Part shown: positions 8,448 through 14,508 of the stretch, one piece after another | Layout: every line of letters starts with the position of its first letter | How positions within the stretch are numbered: position 1 is the first letter of the stretch | From: an uncultured Oscillospiraceae bacterium | GTDB lineage: Bacteria; Bacillota; Clostridia; Oscillospirales; Acutalibacteraceae | Reading direction: 5' to 3' | DNA: 38,439 nt | Assembly (NCBI GenBank): GCA_900546265.1 | Contig: URCA01000035.1 | Span: forward strand, 1 to 38,439 | Made by a program: the position numbers and the translations under genes | Notes under the pieces: model-generated | The model's database searches: none | The model's input: only the letters and a program-made list of their open reading frames with translations | What the model was told of the DNA's origin: nothing

Positions 8448-9668
8448 ATGAAAAAGATTGCCTCGAGCCTGTCGGCTCTGCTGCTGACAATATTGCTGCT
8501 GGTTCCCTTTACGGCGTCGGCCACGGCGGCCTCCGCCAGCCTGTCCGGCCCCGGAACCGTCCGGGCGGGGGACACCATCACCCTGACCTTCAAGCTGAAC
8601 GGTTCGAACCTGTCGGGCGCGTCGGGCACTCTGGCCTATGACGGCGGCCAGCTCCAGCTGACCGGCACCAAGCAGAAAATCGCGGCGCCTTGGGCGGTGG
8701 AGTTCAATGGCAATAACATGGTGGCCTACGACAACAACCTGTCTGCGCCCATCAACGGCGGCAAGGATTTGTTCACCGTCTCCTTCAAGGTGAAGGACGT
8801 GGCGGCGGGGACGAAAATCACCGTGTCTTACCAGGATGTGAAAGCCTCGGACGGCAGCGCGGACGCGGGTATCGGCACTGTCCGCTACAGCGCCACCGTG
8901 GGCGCGCCGCTATCCGGCGATAACGCGCTGGCCTCCCTGACGGTGAGCAACGCGACTATATCTCCCGCTTTTCATGCAAACACGACCAGCTACACGGCGG
9001 AGGTACCCTTCAGCGTGTCCAAGCTGGAAGTGGAGGCGACGGCGGCGGACGGCAAGGCGAAGGTGAGCGTGAACAGCCCGACGCTGAAGCCGGACGGCAC
9101 GACGAATGTGACGGTCACGGTGACGGCGGAAAATGGTGCGAAGAAGACCTACACCATCCGGGTGCACCGGGAGAAGGATCCCAACTATGTGGCAAGCGGG
9201 AACAATACCTTAGCGGGTATCACCGTGGACGGATTTCTATTGTCGCCAGGGTTCCGCGCCGACGTGACCGAGTACGTGGTGTGGCTGCCGTATGAAACCG
9301 CCAGTGTGAAGATCAGCGGCAAGGCGGCGGACGGCAGAGCCAGTGTGGCGGTCATCGGCGGGGACAATTTGGCCGCCGGGCAGGACAACCCGGTGCAGGT
9401 GATCTGCACGGCGGAAAACGGAGACAAGAAGGAGTACACGGTCGTTGTCAAGCGGGCGGCGGCCCACGACGGCCGTGTGGACGAGAAGCCGACCACGCCG
9501 GCGACCGAACCGACCCAGGCGGCCACGACGACGGGCGCAGCTGTTCCGGGAAGTGCCGCACCAGCCTCCGGCGTCCCCTGGTGGACGCTGCTGCTGGTGG
9601 GGGCGGCTGGCCTGGGCGGCGGCATCGGCATGGGATATGGGCTGTTTGCGAAGAGAAAAGGCCGCTGA
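8448..9668 (+). CDS. Membrane-anchored protein with cohesin-like and cadherin-like domains
   Basis: 406 residues. Signal peptide 1 to about 29 (cleavage near ATA/ASA). Residues about 30-155 have cohesin features: SLSGPGTVRAGDTITLTFKL, then LSGASGTLAYDGGQLQLTG, the typical opening strands and YD turn. Two cadherin-like beta-sandwich repeats follow (about 163-253 and 260-343), each starting with LAxxTV and ending with TAENGxKKxYT. A Thr/Pro/Ala linker leads to one membrane helix (PWWTLLLVGAAGLGGGIGMG, about 378-398) and a basic KRKGR tail, so the protein is held in the membrane facing outward. GGAGG lies nine bases before ATG, and the gene begins 15 bases after the dockerin gene, so one transcript encodes both. 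The inference is that it is the receptor for the neighbouring dockerin. The domain is somewhat short for a cohesin, so a specialised subtype is likely. Confidence 0.85.
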   Translation: MKKIASSLSALLLTILLLVPFTASATAASASLSGPGTVRAGDTITLTFKLNGSNLSGASGTLAYDGGQLQLTGTKQKIAAPWAVEFNGNNMVAYDNNLSAPINGGKDLFTVSFKVKDVAAGTKITVSYQDVKASDGSADAGIGTVRYSATVGAPLSGDNALASLTVSNATISPAFHANTTSYTAEVPFSVSKLEVEATAADGKAKVSVNSPTLKPDGTTNVTVTVTAENGAKKTYTIRVHREKDPNYVASGNNTLAGITVDGFLLSPGFRADVTEYVVWLPYETASVKISGKAADGRASVAVIGGDNLAAGQDNPVQVICTAENGDKKEYTVVVKRAAAHDGRVDEKPTTPATEPTQAATTTGAAVPGSAAPASGVPWWTLLLVGAAGLGGGIGMGYGLFAKRKGR

Positions 9669-9689
9669 CGAATCGACAAGCCTGGTTAC

Positions 9690-9729
9690 CCCCAAAAGCC
9701 CCCGGCCATACGGCCGGGGGCTTTTGGGG
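9690..9729. terminator. Bidirectional terminator between convergent operons
   Basis: A perfect 18-pair stem: CCCCAAAAGCCCCCGGCC (9690-9707) against its complement at 9712-9729 with loop ATAC. A and T tracts within the outer stem allow it to stop transcription from the surface operon on the plus strand and the importer operon on the minus strand. The remaining bases up to 9806 hold nothing recognisable. Confidence 0.9.
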
Positions 9730-9806
9730 TGTGGGGCATCGGGGGCCGGAATCCGGCCCCTTGTAAGCGGTTGTCCCCTCTATATGAAAAGTGTTCCGCC
9801 GCCTCC

Positions 9807-10811
9807 CTACTGGGCCTTGACCTTTTCTGCGAAGGCGGTGTTGACCACTTTGCCATATGGCGCTGCCTGCTTGAGTTCGCCCGCCTGGGTCATGACTTCC
9901 TGCAGCAGGCTGAAAGAGGATTCCTTCAGGACGGGATCGGGGCTCCAGGCGTCGATGTCCTTATACCGTTGCACCACGGTGGTGAGCAGATCGACGCTGG
10001 TATCGGGGAAGGAGGGGGCCACGATCTCGGCCACCTCCCGGGCGGTGTGAGAGGCCACCCACTGCTGCCCCTTATAGACGGCGCGGGTGAAGCGTTCGAT
10101 GAGATCCGCATTTTTCTCGATATAGCTTTTCTTGGCGAAATAGGCGGTGTAGGGGATTTCGCCGCTCTCCTTGCCGATGGAGGCCACGATATAGCCCTTG
10201 CCTTCGGCCTCCAGCATGGAGGCGGTGGGCTCGAACAGGGTGACGTAATCCCCGGTGCCGCTGGTGAAGGCGCCAGCCATCAGGGCGAACTGGATGCTGT
10301 TGTCCAGGGTGACGTCCTTATACGGATCCACGCCGTTTTTGCGGATGACGTATTCGAGCGCCATATAGGGCACGCCGCCCTTGCGGCCGGGCAGAATGGT
10401 CTTGCCCCGGATCTTATCCCAGGAGAAGGAAGCGTCCTTTTTCCGGCCCACCAGGAAGGAGCCGTCCCGCTGGGTCATTTGGGCGAAGACCTGGGTATAG
10501 TCCTCCTTGCCCTCGTTGTACACATAGATGGAGGCCTCGGGGCCGGCGAAGCCGATGTCGATATTCCCCGAGAGGACGGCGGCCATGACCTTGTCAGCCC
10601 CCTGGCCGTTGGACAGCTCGATGTCGATGCCCTCCTCGCCGAAAAAGCCCAGCTCGATGGCCGCGTACTGAGGGGCGTAGAAGATGGAGTGGGTAACCTC
10701 GCAGACGGTCACCTTGTCGCCCGCCGTTTTGCCGCCGCAGCCAGCGGGCAGCAGGGCAATGAGGGCGGCGCAGGCCGCCGCGCCGATAAGACGCCGGTAT
10801 GTAGGCTTCAT
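9807..10811 (-). CDS. ABC importer substrate-binding lipoprotein, NMT1/SsuA type
   Basis: 334 residues. Lipoprotein signal peptide with lipobox LPAGC at about residue 24. The mature part has the NMT1/SsuA/TauA fold: VTVCEVTHSIFYAPQYAAIELGFFGEEGIDIEL, then GADKVMAAVLSGNIDIGFAGPE, both typical of nitrate/sulfonate/thiamine-precursor binding proteins. Substrate is not predictable from sequence alone. ATG 10811 is used because AAGGAAGGA precedes it and the lipoprotein signal begins there; the open frame extends upstream into the permease gene. It is the last gene of an ATPase-permease-binding protein operon on the minus strand. Confidence 0.9.
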   Translation of the reverse strand: MKPTYRRLIGAAACAALIALLPAGCGGKTAGDKVTVCEVTHSIFYAPQYAAIELGFFGEEGIDIELSNGQGADKVMAAVLSGNIDIGFAGPEASIYVYNEGKEDYTQVFAQMTQRDGSFLVGRKKDASFSWDKIRGKTILPGRKGGVPYMALEYVIRKNGVDPYKDVTLDNSIQFALMAGAFTSGTGDYVTLFEPTASMLEAEGKGYIVASIGKESGEIPYTAYFAKKSYIEKNADLIERFTRAVYKGQQWVASHTAREVAEIVAPSFPDTSVDLLTTVVQRYKDIDAWSPDPVLKESSFSLLQEVMTQAGELKQAAPYGKVVNTAFAEKVKAQ

Positions 10812-10857
10812 AGAATCCTTCCTTTCCGAAATTAGCTTTTGGAGAAGCGGCGGCGGG

Positions 10858-11676
10858 TCAATGCCCGTACCACCGCATGACCAGCTTTTCAAGCAGCACG
10901 ACGCCCTCGTACATCAGGGCGGCCACCACCGACAGGATGATGACGCTGGCCATCACCAGGTCGAGCTGAAACACCTGCCCGCCGTAGACGATGAGGTAGC
11001 CGAGGCCTGCCTTGGACACCAGGAACTCCCCGGCGATAACGCCCACCAGGGACAGGCCGATGTTGATTTTCAGGGAGTTAAAAAGGGTGACGATGTTGAA
11101 GGGGAACACCACCTTGGTGAAAATCTGCCGTTTAGACGCGCCGAAGGTGGCGGCCATTTTGATAAGCTCCTTATCGGTGGAGCGGAAGCCGCTGAGCATT
11201 TCCAGGACCGTGACGATGAGGGAGATGGCCAGCGCCATGAAAATGATGGCTTTTGTCCCGGCGCCGACGAGGATGATGATCACCGGCCCCAGAGCGATTT
11301 TGGGCAGGCTGTTGAGCACCACCAGGTAGGGCTCGCTGACCTTGGAGACGAAGGCGCTCCACCACAGCACGATGGCCAGCAGGGTGCCCAGCGCCGCGCC
11401 GAGCAGGAAGCCCACCAGGGTTTCGTAAATCGTGACGCCCATATGCATGAGCAAATCGTTCTGGGCCATGTTGAAGTAGGTGCGCAGAATCCGGGTGGGC
11501 TGGCTGAGAATGAAGCTGTCGATGAGCCCCACCCGCGCCGCGATTTCCCAGGCGGCTATAAAAACGACCAGAATACCGATTTGCCAGTACAGGATATGCC
11601 TTTTTCGCTGCTTTTGCTTTTTCAGATACTGCCGCCGCTCCTTTGACAGCGGCGGGATGTCGGTTTTCTTAAGCAT
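10858..11676 (-). CDS. ABC importer permease, SsuC/TauC type
   Basis: 272 residues, about six membrane helices after a basic cytoplasmic start rich in lysine and arginine. The cytoplasmic coupling loop is visible as KMAATFGASKRQIFTKVVFPF, the EAA-like motif that docks on the ATPase. The C-terminal GEFLVSKAGLGYLIVYGGQVFQ is characteristic of SsuC/TauC/ThiX permeases. Its ATG lies inside the end of the ATPase gene (eight shared bases, 11669-11676), which implies translational coupling. The binding-protein gene follows 46 bases after its stop. Confidence 0.92.
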   Translation of the reverse strand: MLKKTDIPPLSKERRQYLKKQKQRKRHILYWQIGILVVFIAAWEIAARVGLIDSFILSQPTRILRTYFNMAQNDLLMHMGVTIYETLVGFLLGAALGTLLAIVLWWSAFVSKVSEPYLVVLNSLPKIALGPVIIILVGAGTKAIIFMALAISLIVTVLEMLSGFRSTDKELIKMAATFGASKRQIFTKVVFPFNIVTLFNSLKINIGLSLVGVIAGEFLVSKAGLGYLIVYGGQVFQLDLVMASVIILSVVAALMYEGVVLLEKLVMRWYGH

Positions 11677-12439
11677 GCATCCCCAGTTCTTTCCATATGT
11701 GGTCGAAATATTGCCCGAATTTCGGATTGTTCCGGCAGGACAGCGGGGTGCGGTGATCCATGCCGAAATCGATGTCCAGGATTTCCTTCACCCTCGCCGG
11801 CCGGGCGGTGAGCACCAGAATCCGGTCGCCCATGCTGATGCTCTCCGGAATGTCGTGGGTGACCATGACGGTGGTGATCGCCTCCTGCTTGAGGATACGG
11901 TACACGTCCTCGGTGACGGTCAGGCGCGTTTGGTAATCCAGGGCGGAAAACGCCTCGTCCAGCAGCAGGATATCCGGGTTGATGGCCAGGGTGCGAATTA
12001 GGGCCGCCCGCTGCCGCATGCCGCCGGACAGCTGCGCTGGGTATTTATCCTTGAATTCGTACAGTCCGTAGGTTTTCAGCAGCTGCACCGCCCGGTCGAC
12101 GGTCTCCTGGGTGAGCATATGCCGGACTTCCAGTCCAAACAGCACGTTGCTGTAAATGGTGCGCCAGTCCAGCAGGCTGTCCTTTTGCAGCATATAGCCG
12201 ATGTGGCCGGAGATGCCCTCGACCTTTTCCCCCTTGACATACACGGCGCCGGCCGTGGGCTTCAGTAGCCCGGCCAGAATGGACAGCAGCGTGGATTTGC
12301 CGCAGCCGCTGGGCCCCACGATGCTCATGAACTCGCCCTTGTCCATGGAAAACGATATGTTCTCAAGGGCGGTGACTTCTCCGTTTTGCGCTTGATACTT
12401 CTCCTCTATGTTCTCCACCCGAAGAATTTCCAAACCCAT
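11669..12439 (-). CDS. ABC importer ATPase, SsuB/TauB type
   Basis: 256 residues with every ABC motif intact: Walker A GPSGCGKST, Q-loop QKDSLLDW, signature LSGGMRQR, Walker B DILLLDEAFSALD and switch histidine in VTHD. This is the energy-coupling subunit of the transporter. ATG 12439 is preferred because GTGAGG sits immediately upstream and the N-terminus then matches family length; upstream codons in the open frame are compositionally odd. It is the first gene of the operon. Its 5' leader overlaps the upstream region of the divergent NlpC/P60 lipoprotein gene. Confidence 0.92.
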   Translation of the reverse strand: MGLEILRVENIEEKYQAQNGEVTALENISFSMDKGEFMSIVGPSGCGKSTLLSILAGLLKPTAGAVYVKGEKVEGISGHIGYMLQKDSLLDWRTIYSNVLFGLEVRHMLTQETVDRAVQLLKTYGLYEFKDKYPAQLSGGMRQRAALIRTLAINPDILLLDEAFSALDYQTRLTVTEDVYRILKQEAITTVMVTHDIPESISMGDRILVLTARPARVKEILDIDFGMDHRTPLSCRNNPKFGQYFDHIWKELGMHA

Positions 12440-12571
12440 CACCTCACGCCCTGTAATTTCCTGTAAAGCTCGCGGCGGCCGGCGCCGCGGGCGCTTACAT
12501 CCCATAGTATGGTGGCAAGCCCCGATTGGTGCGGGGAACCGTGGCGGGGCCGGAAACAAACCTGTCATCCG

Positions 12572-12597
12572 GTGTGAACATTTTGTTACACTTTTTT
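12572..12597 (+). terminator. Terminator-like hairpin in the leader of the NlpC/P60 lipoprotein gene
   Basis: GTGT-AACA and TGTT-ACAC pair (one bulged G, TTT loop) and are followed by six T on the plus strand. No plus-strand gene lies directly upstream, so it would act either as an attenuator of a long leader beginning near 12480-12500 or as a block to stray transcription. GC-rich hairpins precede it (CCCCG/CGGGG around 12520-12536 and CCGGA/TCCGG around 12550-12572). No known riboswitch could be assigned. Confidence 0.45.
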
Positions 12598-12652
12598 CCA
12601 GAACTCCCGGAGAAGGTAAAGAAACTGTAAGCGGATTGTAACCGCGCTGTCA

Positions 12653-12681
12653 TTGCATTCAGCATGTCCGTGCCGTACACT
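12653..12681 (+). promoter_or_regulatory. Promoter of the NlpC/P60-like lipoprotein gene
   Basis: TTGCAT (12653-12658), 17-base spacer, TACACT (12676-12681). Transcription would begin near 12688, giving a leader of about 43 bases. This promoter lies downstream of the terminator-like hairpin at 12572, so it bypasses it. Confidence 0.55.
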
Positions 12682-12730
12682 GAAGATAAGGAAAGTTCCT
12701 CCAATTCAATATATGCGAGAGGTGTTTTGT

Positions 12731-13348
12731 ATGAAAAAGATCCGTATCCCCGCGCTTCTGGTCTCCCTGTTCCTGACCTCCCTGCTGCTGGCCGCCTGCG
12801 ACAGCACGCCGGCCGGCGGTAAGCCCCAGTCCTCCGCCCCGGGCACCACGACCTCCGGTAAAGCCGACGAGAGCACCACGGCACCCACCGAGGCACCGCC
12901 CACCACGCCGCCGGAAAGCAGCGATCCCACCACGCCGCCCACCACGCCCCCAACCACTCCGCCCGAGACGCCTTCGGACGACAAGGGAGACGCCATCGCC
13001 ACCCTGGCCAAAACCCTGGAGGGCAAGCCCTATCGGTACGGCGCGGCCGGACCCGACGATTTTGACAATTCCGGCTTCGTGTATTACTGCCTGAAACAGA
13101 ACGGCATCACGGCTCCCCGCAAGACCGGCGATTTGGCCAAGGCGGGAACGGCGGTCGGCAAGGACGAGTTGCAAGCCGGCGATGTGGTGTTCTTCTACAA
13201 CGACACCCCGGAGATCGCCCAATACACCGGCATTTATCTCGGAGGCGGCCGGTTCATCGCCTGCAGCAACGAGGAAAAACCGGTTATTGTGCAGGACATG
13301 ACGCTGAAGTATTTCACCGATCACTATGTGACCGCCCGGCGGTTCTAG
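12731..13348 (+). CDS. Lipoprotein with degenerate, probably inactive NlpC/P60 domain
   Basis: 205 residues. Signal peptide with lipobox LLAAC (Cys23), then a Pro/Thr-rich wall-spanning linker to about residue 85, then an NlpC/P60-like domain. Active members cleave peptidoglycan peptides with a Cys-His-(His/polar) triad in FDCSG, HVGIY and FIHAS. Here the corresponding segments read FDNSG (Asn113), QYTGIY (Tyr165) and FIACS (Ala177), so all three catalytic positions are replaced while the scaffold (YRYGAAGPDDF, ELQAGDVVFF, GGGRFI) is preserved. It may bind wall peptide without cutting it; that is inference. Start is supported by GAGAGGTG about ten bases upstream; the open frame extends to 12653 but that part covers the promoter. 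A terminator follows directly. Confidence 0.85.
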   Translation: MKKIRIPALLVSLFLTSLLLAACDSTPAGGKPQSSAPGTTTSGKADESTTAPTEAPPTTPPESSDPTTPPTTPPTTPPETPSDDKGDAIATLAKTLEGKPYRYGAAGPDDFDNSGFVYYCLKQNGITAPRKTGDLAKAGTAVGKDELQAGDVVFFYNDTPEIAQYTGIYLGGGRFIACSNEEKPVIVQDMTLKYFTDHYVTARRF

Positions 13349-13354
13349 GTGGCA

Positions 13355-13388
13355 AAAAAGAGGCGCACCTAACGCGGCGCCTCTTTTT
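13355..13388 (+). terminator. Terminator of the NlpC/P60-like lipoprotein gene
   Basis: AAAAAGAGGCGC (13355-13366) pairs with GCGCCTCTTTTT (13377-13388) in a 12-pair stem over a 10-base loop; the T tract is part of the stem. It overlaps the open start of the surface-protein remnant that follows. Confidence 0.88.
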
Positions 13389-13588
13389 GGTTATTTCACG
13401 ACATTGTCCCGAATGGCTTCCAGTTCCTGACCGACGGCCGTGCGGTGGATTATCAAGAAGCGGAAGAGCCGGGCATACCGGATGAGTCGGATACGTCGGA
13501 GGATCCTTCTCCGTCCTCCCCCGGCACAGGTTCCGTAGCGCCGGCTGCCATGCTTTTGACACTGAGAAAACAGCGGAAAGGACGCTAA
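13373..13588 (+). pseudogene. 3' remnant of a surface-protein gene
   Basis: The frame is open from 13373 to TAA 13586-13588 and reads HDIVPNGFQFLTDGRAVDYQ, then an acidic Ser/Pro/Asp stretch, then GTGSVAPAAMLLTLRKQRKGR. That order (globular end, acidic-proline linker, GTG, hydrophobic run, basic tail) is the usual C-terminus of clostridial cell-surface anchored proteins. There is no start codon or ribosome site in keeping with it, the 5' part is missing and replaced by the preceding terminator, and the hydrophobic run is only about ten residues, so it looks deleted. Judged a dead fragment. Confidence 0.6.
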
Positions 13589-13663
13589 ACAGTAGGTTTA
13601 GCGGCAGGGCTTCTCTATCCAGGCGCCTGCGCCGCGTATCGTCGGCCTCAAAGGCTGTCTGAT

Positions 13664-13708
13664 CGCAAAAACTCCCTGAAAGCCGGCTGGCTTCAGGGAG
13701 TTTTTGCG
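13664..13708. terminator. Bidirectional terminator
   Basis: CGCAAAAACTCCCTGA and TCAGGGAGTTTTTGCG form the outer stem; the inner AGCC/GGCT continues it after one bulged A, for about 20 pairs in all with loop GGCT. It lies between the surface-protein remnant and the tRNA region and could serve either strand. The bases 13589-13663 carry nothing recognisable. Confidence 0.8.
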
Positions 13709-13778
13709 TGTTGTGTTATGACAAAAGATACGGTAAAAGGCTGCGCAAGGGAACGGCCATGTAAAGGAGAAGCCTATA

Positions 13779-13813
13779 CGAGATTCTCCCGCGCGTCGAG
13801 CGGAAGAATCTCG
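13779..13813. repeat. Inverted repeat directly abutting the tRNA-Thr terminator hairpin
   Basis: CGAGATTCT (13779-13787) and AGAATCTCG (13805-13813) pair perfectly; an inner CCGC/GCGG extends the stem past one mismatch. It touches the neighbouring 20-pair hairpin at 13814 with no gap. No T tract follows. Function unknown. Confidence 0.6.
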
Positions 13814-13857
13814 CTCCAAAGGAAAAGACAGGCCGTCGCCTGTCTTTTCCTTTGGAG
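13814..13857 (-). terminator. Terminator hairpin reaching into the tRNA-Thr 3' end
   Basis: A perfect 20-pair stem: CTCCAAAGGAAAAGACAGGC (13814-13833) against its complement at 13838-13857, loop CGTC. Read on the minus strand, the first arm begins with the last five bases of the tRNA (the end of the acceptor stem plus CCA). The hairpin contains the A/T tract of a terminator; its overlap with the mature 3' end is unusual. Confidence 0.7.
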
Positions 13858-13928
13858 CTACTGATCCGATTCGAACGGACGACCTGCTCATTACGAGTGA
13901 GCTGCTCTACCAGCTGAGCCACAGTAGC
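13853..13928 (-). tRNA. tRNA-Thr (anticodon CGT)
   Basis: A 76-base cloverleaf: acceptor GCTACTG/CAGTAGC, D stem GCTC/GAGC, anticodon stem GCTCA/TGAGC with loop CTCGTAA (anticodon CGT, reads ACG), variable AGGTC, T stem GTCCG/CGGAT around TTCGAAT, discriminator T and an encoded CCA at 13853-13855. The D loop has the expected GG and the T loop TTCGA. It is driven by the promoter at 14043-14071 and followed by the hairpin at 13814-13857. Confidence 0.96.
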
Positions 13929-13976
13929 ATCTATGAGAAAGCGGAACCGGCTTTCTGTTTGTGGAAAATTCTGCCT

Positions 13977-14007
13977 AGTGACCCTCGGGTTATGAGCCCG
14001 ACGAGCT
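13977..14007 (-). pseudogene. Initiator tRNA-Met fragment
   Basis: On the minus strand these 31 bases match the 3' D arm, anticodon arm and variable loop of bacterial initiator tRNA: AGCTCG, then TCGGG CTCATAA CCCGA (anticodon CAT, with the three G-C pairs that mark the initiator), then GGGTCACT. The acceptor, 5' D and T-arm sequences that should flank it are absent, so it cannot fold as a tRNA. The fragment lies between a strong promoter and tRNA-Thr. Confidence 0.65.
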
Positions 14008-14042
14008 GGGAAACGGTACGGGACATGGTGGATTCCTCCGGT

Positions 14043-14071
14043 ATTATAGCAAACAAACCGGCCGCCGTCAA
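14043..14071 (-). promoter_or_regulatory. Strong promoter of the tRNA-Thr transcript
   Basis: On the minus strand TTGACG (14071-14066), a 17-base spacer ending in TGC, and TATAAT (14048-14043), i.e. near-consensus -35 and -10 with an extended -10. It probably once served the tRNA-Met whose fragment lies downstream and now serves tRNA-Thr. GGAGGA (14039-14034) and an ATG at 14026 follow in the spacing of a translation start (31-codon frame, 14026-13931). Confidence 0.8.
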
Positions 14072-14117
14072 GGGGAAAAGCGAGTCCCGGCGCAAATTTC
14101 CGCGTCGGGACGCCGCC

Positions 14118-14327
14118 CTAAAACAGCTGCCCCAATTGGTTGCAGGCCACCATTAACAAAGCGAACAGCCCCGTAATGGTCAGCCCCACCCAGACCCGCT
14201 TTTTGGGGCGGACGGGCGGCGGGGCCATATTGGTATAGCCGGCCCCCGACGTGGCCACGGCCTGTCCGCAGCGGGGACAAATCGGCCCATCAAAGGGCTG
14301 GTTGCAGCGGCTGCAAAGGATTTTCAT
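14118..14327 (-). CDS. Small zinc-ribbon membrane protein
   Basis: 69 residues. Cys5-Cys8 and Cys17-Cys20 (CSRC and CPRC) form a zinc-ribbon of the kind found at the N-terminus of many Firmicutes membrane proteins. A proline-rich stretch (MAPPPVRPKKR) leads to one membrane helix (VWVGLTITGLFALLMVA, about 46-62). The role is unknown; such proteins are often annotated as zinc-ribbon domain-containing. AGGAAG about ten bases upstream supports ATG 14327. It is transcribed divergently from the glycosyltransferase gene. The 3' end, CNQLGQLF, is short, so the protein may be complete as a small membrane peptide rather than truncated. Confidence 0.75.
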   Translation of the reverse strand: MKILCSRCNQPFDGPICPRCGQAVATSGAGYTNMAPPPVRPKKRVWVGLTITGLFALLMVACNQLGQLF

Positions 14328-14415
14328 GGTTTCCGGCTTCCTTTCTGCTGAGATAAACTTAAGGGTTTCCTAATAAATTATTTTATCTCTTTTCGAACAT
14401 TTGTAAAGGGATATC

Positions 14416-14424
14416 TGCTATAAT
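14416..14424 (+). promoter_or_regulatory. Extended -10 promoter of the glycosyltransferase gene
   Basis: TGCTATAAT, the same extended -10 as at 1893 and 14043. No consensus -35 at 17 bases; TTGTAA at 14401 is too close. Transcription would begin about 78 bases before the GTG start. Confidence 0.55.
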
Positions 14425-14508
14425 AAAGAAAAGTTTCATCATTTATGCAATTTTTCAGCGGGGTCCCGGCGGTGCCGGCGTCCGTTCGAGATACAGGGAG
14501 AGGATCGC

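Noticed and set aside
12500..12600. c-di-AMP (ydaO) riboswitch before the NlpC/P60-like gene
   Set aside because: Only a 5' stretch is similar. The conserved 3' core (GACAGCTAACCTCG-like) and the GGGGTGAATC segment are not present, so it is not called as a feature.
12440..12600. TPP riboswitch in the leader of the NMT1-type importer
   Set aside because: The minus-strand leader lacks CTGAGA and the CCTGATC...GGATAATGCC core expected of TPP riboswitches.
13716..13922. Frame starting MAQLVEQLTRNEQVVRSNR
   Set aside because: This is the familiar false protein read across a tRNA gene (tRNA-Thr here).
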